Shown here: in pieces, positions 18,926 through 28,149 of the stretch
Numbering within the stretch: the first letter of the stretch is position 1
Layout: each line of letters begins with the position of its first letter
Source: Bryobacterales bacterium
GTDB lineage: Bacteria > Acidobacteriota > Terriglobia > Bryobacterales > UBA6623
DNA length: 64,000 nucleotides
Direction: 5' to 3'
Assembly: GCA_028819235.1 (NCBI GenBank)
Contig: JAPPMC010000311.1
Location: forward strand, 48,310 to 112,309
Position numbers and translations under genes: made by a program
Notes under the pieces: generated by a model
The model's database searches: none
Seen by the model: the letters and a program-made list of their open reading frames with translations, nothing else
What the model was told of the DNA's origin: nothing

Positions 18926-20248
18926 ATGAGCACGAGGCGCCATTTCCTGTCCATGCTTGCGGCTGCGCCTTTGGGGGCCGCATCTCCCAATCACTGGCCC
19001 CAGTTCCGGGGACCCGGCTCGCTGGGAACTTCCGGCGACGATCCCCGCCTGCCGGAAGCTTGGAGCGCCACGGAAAACGTAGTGTGGAAGACGCCGGTGC
19101 CCGGAATGGCCTGGGCGTCCCCTATCGCTTGGGAAGACCGGATCTTCTTGGCGAACGTGGCCAGCGAGGGAAGCGTGGAACCGGTCAAGAAGGGGCTCTA
19201 CTTCGGCGGAAATCGTCCGGACATCCCGCAGGATCCGCACCGCTGGTCGCTGCTGGCGATCGATTTCGACACCGGCGAGGTCGCTTGGGAGACCGAACTG
19301 CGCACGAGCGTTCCAACCGCTCCCCGGCACTTGAAGAACTCCTACGGGTCCGAAACACCCGTCACCGACGGAGAGCGGATCTTCGCGCACTTTGGGTACT
19401 TGGCCACTTGGGCCCTGGACATGGACGGCAACGTTGCCTGGCGGCGGGACTGGAAGCCCCACAAGATGCGCAATGACTGGGGCACGGCAGCGTCGCCGGT
19501 GCTGCATGGGGGCAGGCTGTACCTTGTCAACGACAACGAGGAGCGCTCCGTACTGACCTGCCTGGACAAGGACAACGGCAAGACGATCTGGGAGGTCGAG
19601 CGGGACGAGGGCAGCAACTGGTCCACACCTTTCGTTTGGGAGAACGACTCGCGGACGGAGATCGTCACGACCGGCACGGACAGGGTACGCTCCTATGACC
19701 AGGACGGAAAGCTGCTCTGGGAATTGGGCGGCATGTCTTCGATCGTGATCCCCGTGCCGTTCGCGGGGCACGGGATGCTGTACATCGCTTCGGGGTACGT
19801 GGGCGATCAGAAGCGGCCGGTGTTCGCGATCCGCCCCGGGGCCGCTGGCGACATATCGCTGCGCGAAGGCCAGGCGGAGAACGAGTTCATCGCTTGGCAC
19901 CAACCCCAAGCAGGCCCCTACAACCCTTCACCGCTCCTGTACGGGGATCTGTACTACACGCTGTACGACCGAGGATTCCTCACGTGCCACGATGCGCGGA
20001 CCGGCAGCGAAGTATACGGCAAGCAGCGCTTCGAGGCAGGAGCAAACGCATTCACCGCATCCCCTTGGGCCTACAACGACCGTGTCTTCTGCCTCAGCGA
20101 GGATGGGGACTGCTTCGTCGTCGAGCACGGGCGGGAGTACCGCCTGGTCCGAAAGAACTCCATCGGCGAGCTGTGCATGGCCACACCGGCCATCTGCAGG
20201 GGCAGCCTTGTGCTGCGGACCGCCGAGAACCTATACCGCATCGGCTGA
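18926..20248 (+). CDS. PQQ-like beta-propeller repeat protein, Tat-type signal
   Basis: MSTRRHFLSMLAAAPLGAASPNHWPQFRGPGSLGTSGD...ENVVWKTPVPGMAWASPIAWEDRIFLAN; repeated W-rich propeller blades (DGNVAWRRDWKPH, DNGKTIWEVERDEG, DGKLLWELGG). Confidence 0.88.
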   Translation: MSTRRHFLSMLAAAPLGAASPNHWPQFRGPGSLGTSGDDPRLPEAWSATENVVWKTPVPGMAWASPIAWEDRIFLANVASEGSVEPVKKGLYFGGNRPDIPQDPHRWSLLAIDFDTGEVAWETELRTSVPTAPRHLKNSYGSETPVTDGERIFAHFGYLATWALDMDGNVAWRRDWKPHKMRNDWGTAASPVLHGGRLYLVNDNEERSVLTCLDKDNGKTIWEVERDEGSNWSTPFVWENDSRTEIVTTGTDRVRSYDQDGKLLWELGGMSSIVIPVPFAGHGMLYIASGYVGDQKRPVFAIRPGAAGDISLREGQAENEFIAWHQPQAGPYNPSPLLYGDLYYTLYDRGFLTCHDARTGSEVYGKQRFEAGANAFTASPWAYNDRVFCLSEDGDCFVVEHGREYRLVRKNSIGELCMATPAICRGSLVLRTAENLYRIG

Positions 20249-20418
20249 GGTCCGGAAGCTCCAATCGTCCGGGCTGGCCAAGAAGGGCTGCACGCGGCCC
20301 GTCCTGAGCCTGACCTGAGGCCGGTTGCCGTTCGCGCCAACCTGCGGCGGGCTCCGCAGCACGGCGCTCGCTTGGCGGCAGCGCCGCCGGACGGGAGGTG
20401 TTTCGAGACGAGAGGGGA

Positions 20419-22029
20419 TCAGGGCGCGAACGCGGCCGTGACCTTGGGGAAAACCGCACGCAGCCGCCGCGTGCGTTCCGGCGAGCGGAGCGACTTCAGC
20501 GCCTTGGCCTCGATCTGGCGAATCCGCTCGCGCGTCACCGAGAACTCCTGACCGATCTCCTCTAGGGTGTGCTCGCGGTCGTAGCCGATCCCGAAGCGCA
20601 TCTTGATGACCTTCTCTTCCTTAGGGGAGAGGGTCTTGAGGACCTCGCAAGTCTCGTCCCTGAGCGTCGAGTCAATGACCGTCTCTACCGGAGACTCGAC
20701 CTCCTTGTCCTCGATCAGGTCCCCAAGTGCGGACTCGCCGTCCCTTCCGACTGGCGTCTCAAGCGAGACCGGGTCGCGGGAGATGCTCTTGAGCTTCTGA
20801 ACCTTTTCGGCCGTGATCTCCATGCGTTCGCCGATCTCGTCATTGGTCGGAGTGCGCCCGAGCTCCTTCTCTAGCTCACGCGACGCCCGCAGGAACTTGT
20901 TCATCGACTCGTTCATGTGCACGGGTATGCGAATCGTGCGCGACTGGTCGGCGATCGCCCGCGTGATCGCCTGCCGGATCCACCAAGTCGCGTACGTGGA
21001 GAACTTGAAGCCCCTGCGGTACTCGAACTTCTCCGCCGCCCGCATCAGGCCGATGTTGCCCTCCTGAATGAGATCCAGCAGGTGCAGCCCTCGGTTGACG
21101 TACTTCTTCGCAACGGACACCACAAGCCTGAGGTTGGCCTCCACCAGCGCCTTTTTGGCCTGCTCGGCCTCATCCTCGCCAAGCTTTAGCATCTTGGTGC
21201 ATGCACTCGCCTCCCTCGCATCCATCAGGTACTTGGCCTTGGCCTCGCGCAAGTCCTTCTGGCGCCGGCGCAGCACAGTGTGGTAGTCGGCCGGCTTCCC
21301 GGGTCGCGCCCTTGCTTCCTCGACCCGATTCGTCAAGAAAACGAGCTCCGTGCACGCTTCCCGCAGATTGCGGCAGTATTTGTCCCACAGAAGCTGCTTG
21401 AGGCGGATGGACTGCATGGACTGGGAGACCCTGATGATCTGCCTCCTCCGCAGCCAGTCGACCCTGCGATACTCCTTGCGGCTTGCCGCAGTGCGGCGCT
21501 TGATCTTGGACTGCTCAGCCTCAATGTCGAGAAACTTGCCGTACTCGCGACGGACTGTCACAAACTGCCGGCGGACGGCCCTCACCTTGCGCTTGAAGCC
21601 CTCGGGACCGTCGTCCCCATGTGGAATGTCGGCGAGCTGGGTGATCTTGACTTCCTCTCTCCTCTCCCTCGTGCAGTCGTTGAGGAATGCATTGATCGTG
21701 TAGGCGTTGCGTGACATAGCCTTCCACATCCGGAACTTGCCGCGCTCCATCCTCCGCGCCAAGTCGACCTCGCCCTCGCGCGTAAGGAGGGGCACGGCGC
21801 CCATCTCACGCAGATACACGCGCACTGGGTCGTCGGTGAAGACCGCGTCCTCGGGCGCGGGGATGGGCTTGCGGCGCGGGCGCCCGCGTCTGCCTCGGGC
21901 GAACTTCGTTGCCTTCTTCTTCGCCTTGACGGCCACTCTGGCCTTCCGCTTGACCGCCACTCTGGCCTTCCGCTTGACCGCCACTCTGGCCTTCCGCGCC
22001 CCTGCGGCCCTTCCGAACTGATCAATCAC
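20419..22029 (-). CDS. rpoD: Primary RNA polymerase sigma factor (sigma-70) with unusual basic repeat N-terminus; GTG start
   Basis: Region 1.2 [30 protein letters not shown]; region 2 [74 protein letters not shown]; region 4 [49 protein letters not shown]. Confidence 0.96.
   Translation of the reverse strand: MIDQFGRAAGARKARVAVKRKARVAVKRKARVAVKAKKKATKFARGRRGRPRRKPIPAPEDAVFTDDPVRVYLREMGAVPLLTREGEVDLARRMERGKFRMWKAMSRNAYTINAFLNDCTRERREEVKITQLADIPHGDDGPEGFKRKVRAVRRQFVTVRREYGKFLDIEAEQSKIKRRTAASRKEYRRVDWLRRRQIIRVSQSMQSIRLKQLLWDKYCRNLREACTELVFLTNRVEEARARPGKPADYHTVLRRRQKDLREAKAKYLMDAREASACTKMLKLGEDEAEQAKKALVEANLRLVVSVAKKYVNRGLHLLDLIQEGNIGLMRAAEKFEYRRGFKFSTYATWWIRQAITRAIADQSRTIRIPVHMNESMNKFLRASRELEKELGRTPTNDEIGERMEITAEKVQKLKSISRDPVSLETPVGRDGESALGDLIEDKEVESPVETVIDSTLRDETCEVLKTLSPKEEKVIKMRFGIGYDREHTLEEIGQEFSVTRERIRQIEAKALKSLRSPERTRRLRAVFPKVTAAFAP
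21925..21996. repeat. Three tandem 24-bp units (CTTGACSGCCACTCTGGCCTTCCG) inside rpoD
   Basis: Copies at 21925-21948, 21949-21972 and 21973-21996; the last two are identical and the first differs at one base. On the minus strand it encodes RKARVAVK x3. Confidence 0.95.
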
Positions 22030-22212
22030 TGCGCACCCCTTTCGCTGTCGTGCACGGCCCGCCGTCTGCTGCCCAACGCCAAGCTTGCGGAGGTCCCGGT
22101 CGCGGCTGGATGCGTCTGTGCCTCGCCCGTCTCGGAGACTGGGCCCGGGTGTCCACGACCACCCCCTTCGGCCCGCAGGCCTGGCAACCCGCGAACCCGC
22201 CTAAGTTCACTT

Positions 22213-22241
22213 AGTATGCCGCATTAAGTGCGTATGCGCAA
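22213..22241 (-). promoter_or_regulatory. Candidate sigma70-type promoter upstream of rpoD
   Basis: Minus strand TTGCGC - 17 bp - CATACT, about 185 bp upstream of the rpoD GTG. Confidence 0.35.
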
Positions 22242-22426
22242 TATCTGCCTCGGGCCGCCGATCGGAACAGTGCGCTGCGCCCGTGTCGGGCAGGCCTGTT
22301 GCAAGAGGATGGGCGACGCGGCCCAAGCTGGCCCCGTCGACAATTCGGTGGGACGGGCAGGCGTCCGTCGGACCGGGATTAGTCAGCGCCCAGCGAGGCC
22401 CCAGGCTAGCAGTTTCGCGGTCCGGG

Positions 22427-22903
22427 CTAGGAAGGCTCGCCCAGTGTAGTGTCCATAGCCGCCAGGCGCCGTTCCATCTCCTCCTCAGAGACGTCCTCCA
22501 CGTGCGTTGCAACAGTCCACTGGTGCCCAAAGGGATCCTTCAGGACGCCGGCCCGATCGCCATAGAACTGGTCTTCGGGCGGCCGGATCGGCGTAGCGCC
22601 GGCGCTGATCGCACGCTCGAAGACTTCATCGCAGTCCTCCACGTAGAGCGACAGCGATACCGGCGTCCCGCCGACAGTCTTGGGGGACACTGCGCCAACG
22701 TCGGGGAACTCGTCGGCCATCATCACGCGGCATCCGTCGATCGTGAACTCGGCATGGCCAAGCTTGCCCCCGGACATCGCCATGCGCATCAGCTCGATGG
22801 CCCCGAACACGTTCTTGTAATACTCCAGCGCGGCTGCGCCGTCGTCGACGATGAGATAGGGCGTGAGGGGCGCGTAGCCCTTGGGGATGTGGTGGACAGC
22901 CAT
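22427..22903 (-). CDS. VOC/glyoxalase-family (PhnB-like) protein
   Basis: YAPLTPYLIVDDGAAALEYYKNVFGAIELMRM...HAEFTIDGCRVMMADEFP...SLSLYVEDCDEVFERAISAGATPIRPPEDQFYGDRAGVLKDPFGHQWTVATHVEDVSEEEM. Confidence 0.93.
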   Translation of the reverse strand: MAVHHIPKGYAPLTPYLIVDDGAAALEYYKNVFGAIELMRMAMSGGKLGHAEFTIDGCRVMMADEFPDVGAVSPKTVGGTPVSLSLYVEDCDEVFERAISAGATPIRPPEDQFYGDRAGVLKDPFGHQWTVATHVEDVSEEEMERRLAAMDTTLGEPS

Positions 22904-22973
22904 CTGTACTGAACCTATCAACCAATCATAACCGCCGATGCCGCTACCGAAGATTCTGGCTTAGACTCGAAAG

Positions 22974-23963
22974 ATGTTCCGAGTATGGTCCGAACGCCAG
23001 ATCCTTTCCGACTGCATGGGACTGCTCGAAGGCGTCGCGGAGCCCATCGGGCCGGGCTCCGCCACGCCGGAAGCGCCGCTGATCGCGCTGCCCCAAGCCG
23101 ACAGCATTCTGGCCGGAGGACTGCGCTATGACGGCGAGCTAATGGACTTGGCGCCCCGCCTTCTGGTGATCTCGAGGATGGGGATCGGTTTCGAGAACAT
23201 CGATGTCGCAGAAGCGACGAAGCGCGACATCGCCGTCACGTACACACCTGACGGGCCGACAATCGCCACCGCCGAGCACGCCATCGCTCTGATGCTCGCC
23301 GTGGGCAAGGATCTCAAGAAATCTTCGGACGGCTTGATCCACGACCGTCGCCCAGACTACTACGGACGGCACTCCGCCGTCGAGATCTTCAGTTCTCGAG
23401 TGGGACTCGTGGGCCTCGGGCGCATTGGTTCTCGAGTAGCCAAGATCCTGCTCGCCGCGGGTGCCCGTGTGTCGGCCTTCGACCCGTACGTGGACCCCGG
23501 CAAGGCAGTCAGGCTGGGGGTCGATCTCTGCCAGGATCTCGGGCGGATGCTCAGCGAATCGGACATTGTGTCCTTGCATTTGCCACTTAACGCTGAGACG
23601 CGCCACCTAGTCTCAGAGAAGACGCTCGCGCAGATGAGGTCGGGCTCCATTCTGATCAACGTCTCCCGTGGCGGACTGGTCGACGAGGCTGCGCTCTTGG
23701 CCGCGCTGGATGGCGGGCACATCCGCGGCGCTGGCCTTGACGTGACCGATCCGGAGCCTGCCAGTGCGGACAACCCGCTCCTTCACCGGAATGACGTGAT
23801 CGTCACGCCGCACGTCGGCTCGGCGAGCTATGAGGGAAAACGTCGCATCCTGACGCACGCGATCGAGAACCTCAGTCTCGTGTTGGCGCTGGAGAGGCCC
23901 GAGCATCTGCTCAACCCCGATGCTTGGGAAGGGGCCCGTGCGCGCATTGCAGGACGGAGCTGA
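22974..23963 (+). CDS. D-isomer specific 2-hydroxyacid dehydrogenase
   Basis: VGLVGLGRIGSRVAKILLAAGARVSAFDPYV...SDIVSLHLPLNAETRHLVSEKTLAQMRSGSILINVSRGGLVDEAALLAAL...HRNDVIVTPHVGSASYEG. Confidence 0.92.
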   Translation: MFRVWSERQILSDCMGLLEGVAEPIGPGSATPEAPLIALPQADSILAGGLRYDGELMDLAPRLLVISRMGIGFENIDVAEATKRDIAVTYTPDGPTIATAEHAIALMLAVGKDLKKSSDGLIHDRRPDYYGRHSAVEIFSSRVGLVGLGRIGSRVAKILLAAGARVSAFDPYVDPGKAVRLGVDLCQDLGRMLSESDIVSLHLPLNAETRHLVSEKTLAQMRSGSILINVSRGGLVDEAALLAALDGGHIRGAGLDVTDPEPASADNPLLHRNDVIVTPHVGSASYEGKRRILTHAIENLSLVLALERPEHLLNPDAWEGARARIAGRS

Positions 23964-23997
23964 GCTCCGGCAGGGCTTTGGTATTGTTGGGTACACC

Positions 23998-24030
23998 GCC
24001 GGGAGCGAGCTTGGGCTTGCCGCTCCCGGC
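23998..24030. other. Intergenic hairpin, 10-bp perfect stem
   Basis: GCCGGGAGCG (23998-24007), 13-nt loop, CGCTCCCGGC (24021-24030). No T-tract on either side, so not a classical intrinsic terminator. Confidence 0.7.
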
Positions 24031-24032
24031 CT

Positions 24033-24827
24033 GTGGTGGTAGGAGGCGTCCCGACCCTGCAAGTCTGTGTACTTGGTAGCGGCTCGAGCGGCAACGCGAC
24101 CTTTGTGAGCAGCGGGGGGACGCGGGTCCTCTTCGATGCTGGTTTCAGCTGTCGGCAGATCCAGCTCAGGCTGGCACAGATCGGCGAGGACTTCAGGGAC
24201 TTGGACGCCGTCGTCGTTTCCCACGAGCACTCGGACCACGTCAAGGGCCTCGAAGTCTTGGCGCGCAGAACGGATGTGCGGGTCTTCGCCTCCGAGCGCA
24301 CGGCCCCTTACCTCTCATGGAAAAGGGAACCGCCGGACTTGCTTACCTTCGCGGCCGGTTCCAGCATCGCCATAGGAGAGATCGAGGTCCGAACTTTCAC
24401 CGTCTCCCACGACGCTGTGGACCCCGTTGGGTTCTGCGTCCGAGGCGACCGCCGAAGGGCCGCCATCGTGACCGACCTTGGCTATGTCACGGATTCGGTC
24501 CGGCATCACATCCGACGTTCCGACCTGCTGGTCCTGGAATCGAACCACGACCTTGAAATGCTCAAGTCCGGGCCCTACCCGTGGGACCTCAAGCAGCGCG
24601 TGATGAGCCGCAGCGGCCACCTGTCCAACACCGCCGTCGCGGAATACCTTTCCCAAGACTGGGACCGGCACTCACGAACGGTCGTCTTGGCGCACTTGAG
24701 CACCAACAACAATCATCCGGCCATCGCCGAGATGGGCGCCACTGGGGCGATTGCGTCCGCGGGAGCCGACGACACGCAGGTCTGCGTCGCAGCGCAGGAC
24801 ACCCCGACTTCGGTCTTCAAACTCTAG
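24033..24827 (+). CDS. MBL-fold metallohydrolase (WalJ/YycJ-like)
   Basis: LGSGSSGNATFVSSGGTRVLFDAGFSCRQIQLRLAQIG...VVVSHEHSDHVKGLEVLARRTDVRVFAS. Start uncertain: AGGAGG at 24040-24045 suggests initiation downstream, around 24057. Confidence 0.9.
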   Translation: MVVGGVPTLQVCVLGSGSSGNATFVSSGGTRVLFDAGFSCRQIQLRLAQIGEDFRDLDAVVVSHEHSDHVKGLEVLARRTDVRVFASERTAPYLSWKREPPDLLTFAAGSSIAIGEIEVRTFTVSHDAVDPVGFCVRGDRRRAAIVTDLGYVTDSVRHHIRRSDLLVLESNHDLEMLKSGPYPWDLKQRVMSRSGHLSNTAVAEYLSQDWDRHSRTVVLAHLSTNNNHPAIAEMGATGAIASAGADDTQVCVAAQDTPTSVFKL

Positions 24828-25181
24828 CCTGCACTTCGATTGAGCCGACAGTTGACACAGCGACGCCCCGAGCATGGGGCACTCCGACCCGTAGACGGGG
24901 CACTCCGGCGGCTTGGGAATGTGAGACCCGAGACCCATTCCTCTCCGGGAGGCTGACGCGGCCACCCGTGGCTCCGCCGCGCTAATCGGCATCTTCGCTG
25001 TGCCCCAAGAGTGGACCGGTGTCTCCGTTGCGGGACGCGGCAATCGCTTCCAAGCCTCCCGTGTCCGCCACCTGGGGCACTTCGTGCGCACGGCTGCCAC
25101 CATCCGGATCTGCCACGACTGCATCGATTCGCCTCGGGCACGGCGCCGAGAGCCGCGTCCTGCTTGCCGCTGGCTCCCACT

Positions 25182-25454
25182 ATGAACCGTAGCGTGAACG
25201 CGCCGCCTCTGGGTCCGCTCGAGCCTGCTCTCTTCCGGACCGTACCGCAAAGGACCGCAAAGGCGCTCGTCGTCAAGCTGCTGGGGGCGCGCTTCGCGTT
25301 AGTGGCGGTCGAATCCCGACAGGCTACGCCAGACGAGGGACGGGCCGATTCGCCGTTGCCGATCAAGAGGGCGGCGCAAAGGCACGGGTCCACCGTTCCA
25401 TCCAAGGCTTGGCAGCACTTCACCATTGATTGGCGAGCCACTAGGATCCGGTAG
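25182..25454 (+). CDS. Small hypothetical ORF or gene remnant in a long intergenic region
   Basis: 90-aa ORF with GC-rich third codon positions similar to neighbouring genes; no family confidently recognised. Confidence 0.2.
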   Translation: MNRSVNAPPLGPLEPALFRTVPQRTAKALVVKLLGARFALVAVESRQATPDEGRADSPLPIKRAAQRHGSTVPSKAWQHFTIDWRATRIR

Positions 25455-25494
25455 CTAGATGAGACTGCGGGGGTAGTCGATAGAATGTCTGGCG

Positions 25495-28107
25495 ATGCCC
25501 CCGCGCTATGTCCCCCCAGCGGTGGTCGGCGCGCTGCTGGCCGGTCTCGCCGCGAATCCCGCGGGCTTTGCCCAAGGCCCGCAGCACTCCTACCTGTCCG
25601 ACGAATTGAGGCAACGCGTTGACGAGCTGCAGCTTGCAGCCCGCAGCGATGGGACCACCGTTGCCAACCTCAAGGCTCGGCTCGACACTCTCTGGCCTTG
25701 GATCAATGCGTACTCTCTCACTGGGGGCCCCGTGCCGGTCAACGCCACGCTCCAGGTGGCGACAGCCTTCAGAGCACTGGAGGCCCAACGCTTGGAGGGA
25801 AACCAACCCGGACCGAGTGTCTTGGCCGACGTTGACGCACTGATCCACGAGTTCACCGTCAAGGACCTCCACCCGGAGGCGCTAGGAACGGTCTCCTTGG
25901 AGACCGAGGGCCCCGTCCACGTGGGCTCTTGGGCCACCATCCGCCAGACATACACCGTCGGGAAGGCCCCGCTCAACCCGGGAGCCCGGATCATGGTGGC
26001 CAGGCAGTTGCAGGCCGACGGAGGACACGTCCAGAACAGGGACGCCGCAGGCCCCCACTACGTTTCCGCATCGGCGTCGAGACCGACAGTGCGGCTGGAA
26101 CGCACGACTGTTCCGCATTCTGGAATGCACGGTGGGTTTCGCAGTCCCGAGGCGATGCCCACGTTCGAAGTAGTCGGTGGCTCGTTGGAGCCGGGCGAGA
26201 CCGTCACGATCGTGTACGGCGACCGTAGAGAGGGATCCGAAGGCTGGCGAATGCAGACCTTTGCTACGGACGAGGCGATCCTCCCGATCTACGTCGACCT
26301 GGACGGGTCCGGGAACTTCCTGACGCCCGGCTGGCCTGCCTTTTCGATCCTGGGAAACTCGGCCGCTGGCGTCACGGCCGTCGTCCCCTCGATCGTTGCT
26401 CCGGAGGAACCATTCACGCTCGCGATCCGCTGGGAGGACGACGCCGGAAACCGTGCCACAGGAGAAATGCCGGCGGCGGAGATTCTCGTCAACGGCGAGC
26501 CGTTTCGGATCTTGGCTCCAAGTCCTGAGCCCCTGCGGAGATTTCCGGACGTTTGTCTGTCGCAAGAAGGTGTCTACAGGTTCTCCGTGGTCAGCGACGA
26601 CGGGAAGATCCGTGGCCTGAGCAACCCAGTATGGGTCCGCCGCGAACCGTCCTATCGCATCTGGTGGGGAGAAACGCATACGCACACCGGCATGGCTGAG
26701 GGTCAGGGTTCGATCCGGCGGTCGTACGAGTTCGCTCGTGAGGACGCGCGCTTGGACTTCCTAGGCCTCTCTGAGCATGACATCTGGCTGGACGACCGCG
26801 AGTGGCGGACCATGCAGGAGTTCGCCCGGGCGAACACCGTGGCGGGCGAGTTCGTCGCGTTCTTAGGGTACGAGGGAACCTTGCGAAGGCAGTGGGGCGG
26901 CCACCACAACGTCTTCTTCCGTTCTCCAGATGCCAACCGGGTCGGGGCCCAGATCGCGCCAACGCTGACCGGGTTGTACCAAGGCCTGCGGGAGAGATAC
27001 CCGACCGAAGACGTTCTGATCATCCCCCACGCGCACCAAGCGGGCGACTGGCGAACCAACGATCCCGAGATGGAGACGATGGTCGAAATCATGTCGATGC
27101 ACGGAACGTTTGAGTGGTTCGGGAACTACTACCTGCGCCAAGGCCACCAAGTCGGATTCTTGGCCGCCTCCGACGACCACCGCTCGCGGCCAGGCTACAG
27201 CTGGACCTCCGGCCGCCAGCCGAGATCCTCGCTGAGCCAGTTCGGCGGCCTGGCCGGTGTGCGAGCCGACCAGAAGACTGCGGACGCAATATTCGACGCC
27301 CTCAAGGAGCGTAGCGCCTACGCCGTCACCGACGCCCAGCGCATCATCCTGGAAGTGGACGTCAACGGTGCCGGAATGGGCTCGCGGACCACCCAAGGCC
27401 AGCGTCGCAAGGTGCGGGCTAGAGTGATCGGCACCTCCCCGATCCGCAGGCTGACAGTGGTCAAGAACGGTGAGACCGTCTACTCCAGCCGACCTCTCAG
27501 TTCCGGACTGCAGGGCATCACCAGCCTCGTGGTGGGCTTCGCGTCCTCGTCCGAGCCTTTCTTCCGCGACAACCCCCGTGGCTACCGGCCGTGGACGGGT
27601 TCGCTGACCGTGCGCGATGCCAAGCTCGCGAGCATGCGCCCGCTCCACTTCGACAACCGCCACAACGAGTGGGCCGCAACCGCCGAGAACGAACCGAACA
27701 CCGTCCGGTTCAGCACTGGGACCAGAGGGCAAGCTGACACGCTGCTGCTCGAACTGGAGGGCGCATCGCCCTCGACCTCGATCGAATTCCGCCTGGACGA
27801 GGCCACAGAGTGGGGCAAGTCTCCCGTGCCCATACGTCCGCCTGGAAAGCTCAAGGCAAGGCAGTTCCAGGTCGCCCTGGGCGAGATGGCAGACGGCTTC
27901 GCGCGCAAGGCACTGTCCGAGACTGTCGACCGCGACTCGGTGACGCTGGAGGCGATCGGATCGCACCAACCCATGGAGGCGGAGATCGAGTTCACCGACA
28001 CTGGCGAGGCACGTCCGGGCGACTACTACTACGTGCGTGTGGACCAGCTTGACGGCGCACGCGCCTATTCGTCACCAGTTTGGGTGGGCGGAGAGCCCCG
28101 GCGGTGA
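25495..28107 (+). CDS. DUF3604/PHP-domain secreted protein
   Basis: N-terminal hydrophobic segment; RIWWGETHTHTGMAEGQGSIRRSYEFAREDARLDFLGLSEHD...VAFLGYEGTLRRQWGGHHNVFFRS...DVLIIPHAHQ...VGFLAASDDH. Confidence 0.85.
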   Translation: MPPRYVPPAVVGALLAGLAANPAGFAQGPQHSYLSDELRQRVDELQLAARSDGTTVANLKARLDTLWPWINAYSLTGGPVPVNATLQVATAFRALEAQRLEGNQPGPSVLADVDALIHEFTVKDLHPEALGTVSLETEGPVHVGSWATIRQTYTVGKAPLNPGARIMVARQLQADGGHVQNRDAAGPHYVSASASRPTVRLERTTVPHSGMHGGFRSPEAMPTFEVVGGSLEPGETVTIVYGDRREGSEGWRMQTFATDEAILPIYVDLDGSGNFLTPGWPAFSILGNSAAGVTAVVPSIVAPEEPFTLAIRWEDDAGNRATGEMPAAEILVNGEPFRILAPSPEPLRRFPDVCLSQEGVYRFSVVSDDGKIRGLSNPVWVRREPSYRIWWGETHTHTGMAEGQGSIRRSYEFAREDARLDFLGLSEHDIWLDDREWRTMQEFARANTVAGEFVAFLGYEGTLRRQWGGHHNVFFRSPDANRVGAQIAPTLTGLYQGLRERYPTEDVLIIPHAHQAGDWRTNDPEMETMVEIMSMHGTFEWFGNYYLRQGHQVGFLAASDDHRSRPGYSWTSGRQPRSSLSQFGGLAGVRADQKTADAIFDALKERSAYAVTDAQRIILEVDVNGAGMGSRTTQGQRRKVRARVIGTSPIRRLTVVKNGETVYSSRPLSSGLQGITSLVVGFASSSEPFFRDNPRGYRPWTGSLTVRDAKLASMRPLHFDNRHNEWAATAENEPNTVRFSTGTRGQADTLLLELEGASPSTSIEFRLDEATEWGKSPVPIRPPGKLKARQFQVALGEMADGFARKALSETVDRDSVTLEAIGSHQPMEAEIEFTDTGEARPGDYYYVRVDQLDGARAYSSPVWVGGEPRR

Positions 28108-28149
28108 TGCCGGGACGGCCTGCCCGACCAGCCTAGCTCTGAAGCTCGC

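Noticed and set aside
18881-19909. 342-aa ORF antisense to the PQQ-like propeller gene
   Set aside because: No domain signal, fully overlapped by a confident CDS.
24824-25441. 205-aa minus-strand ORF in the long intergenic region
   Set aside because: Low-complexity Arg/Ser/Gly composition and no recognisable motif; kept only as part of the intergenic observation.
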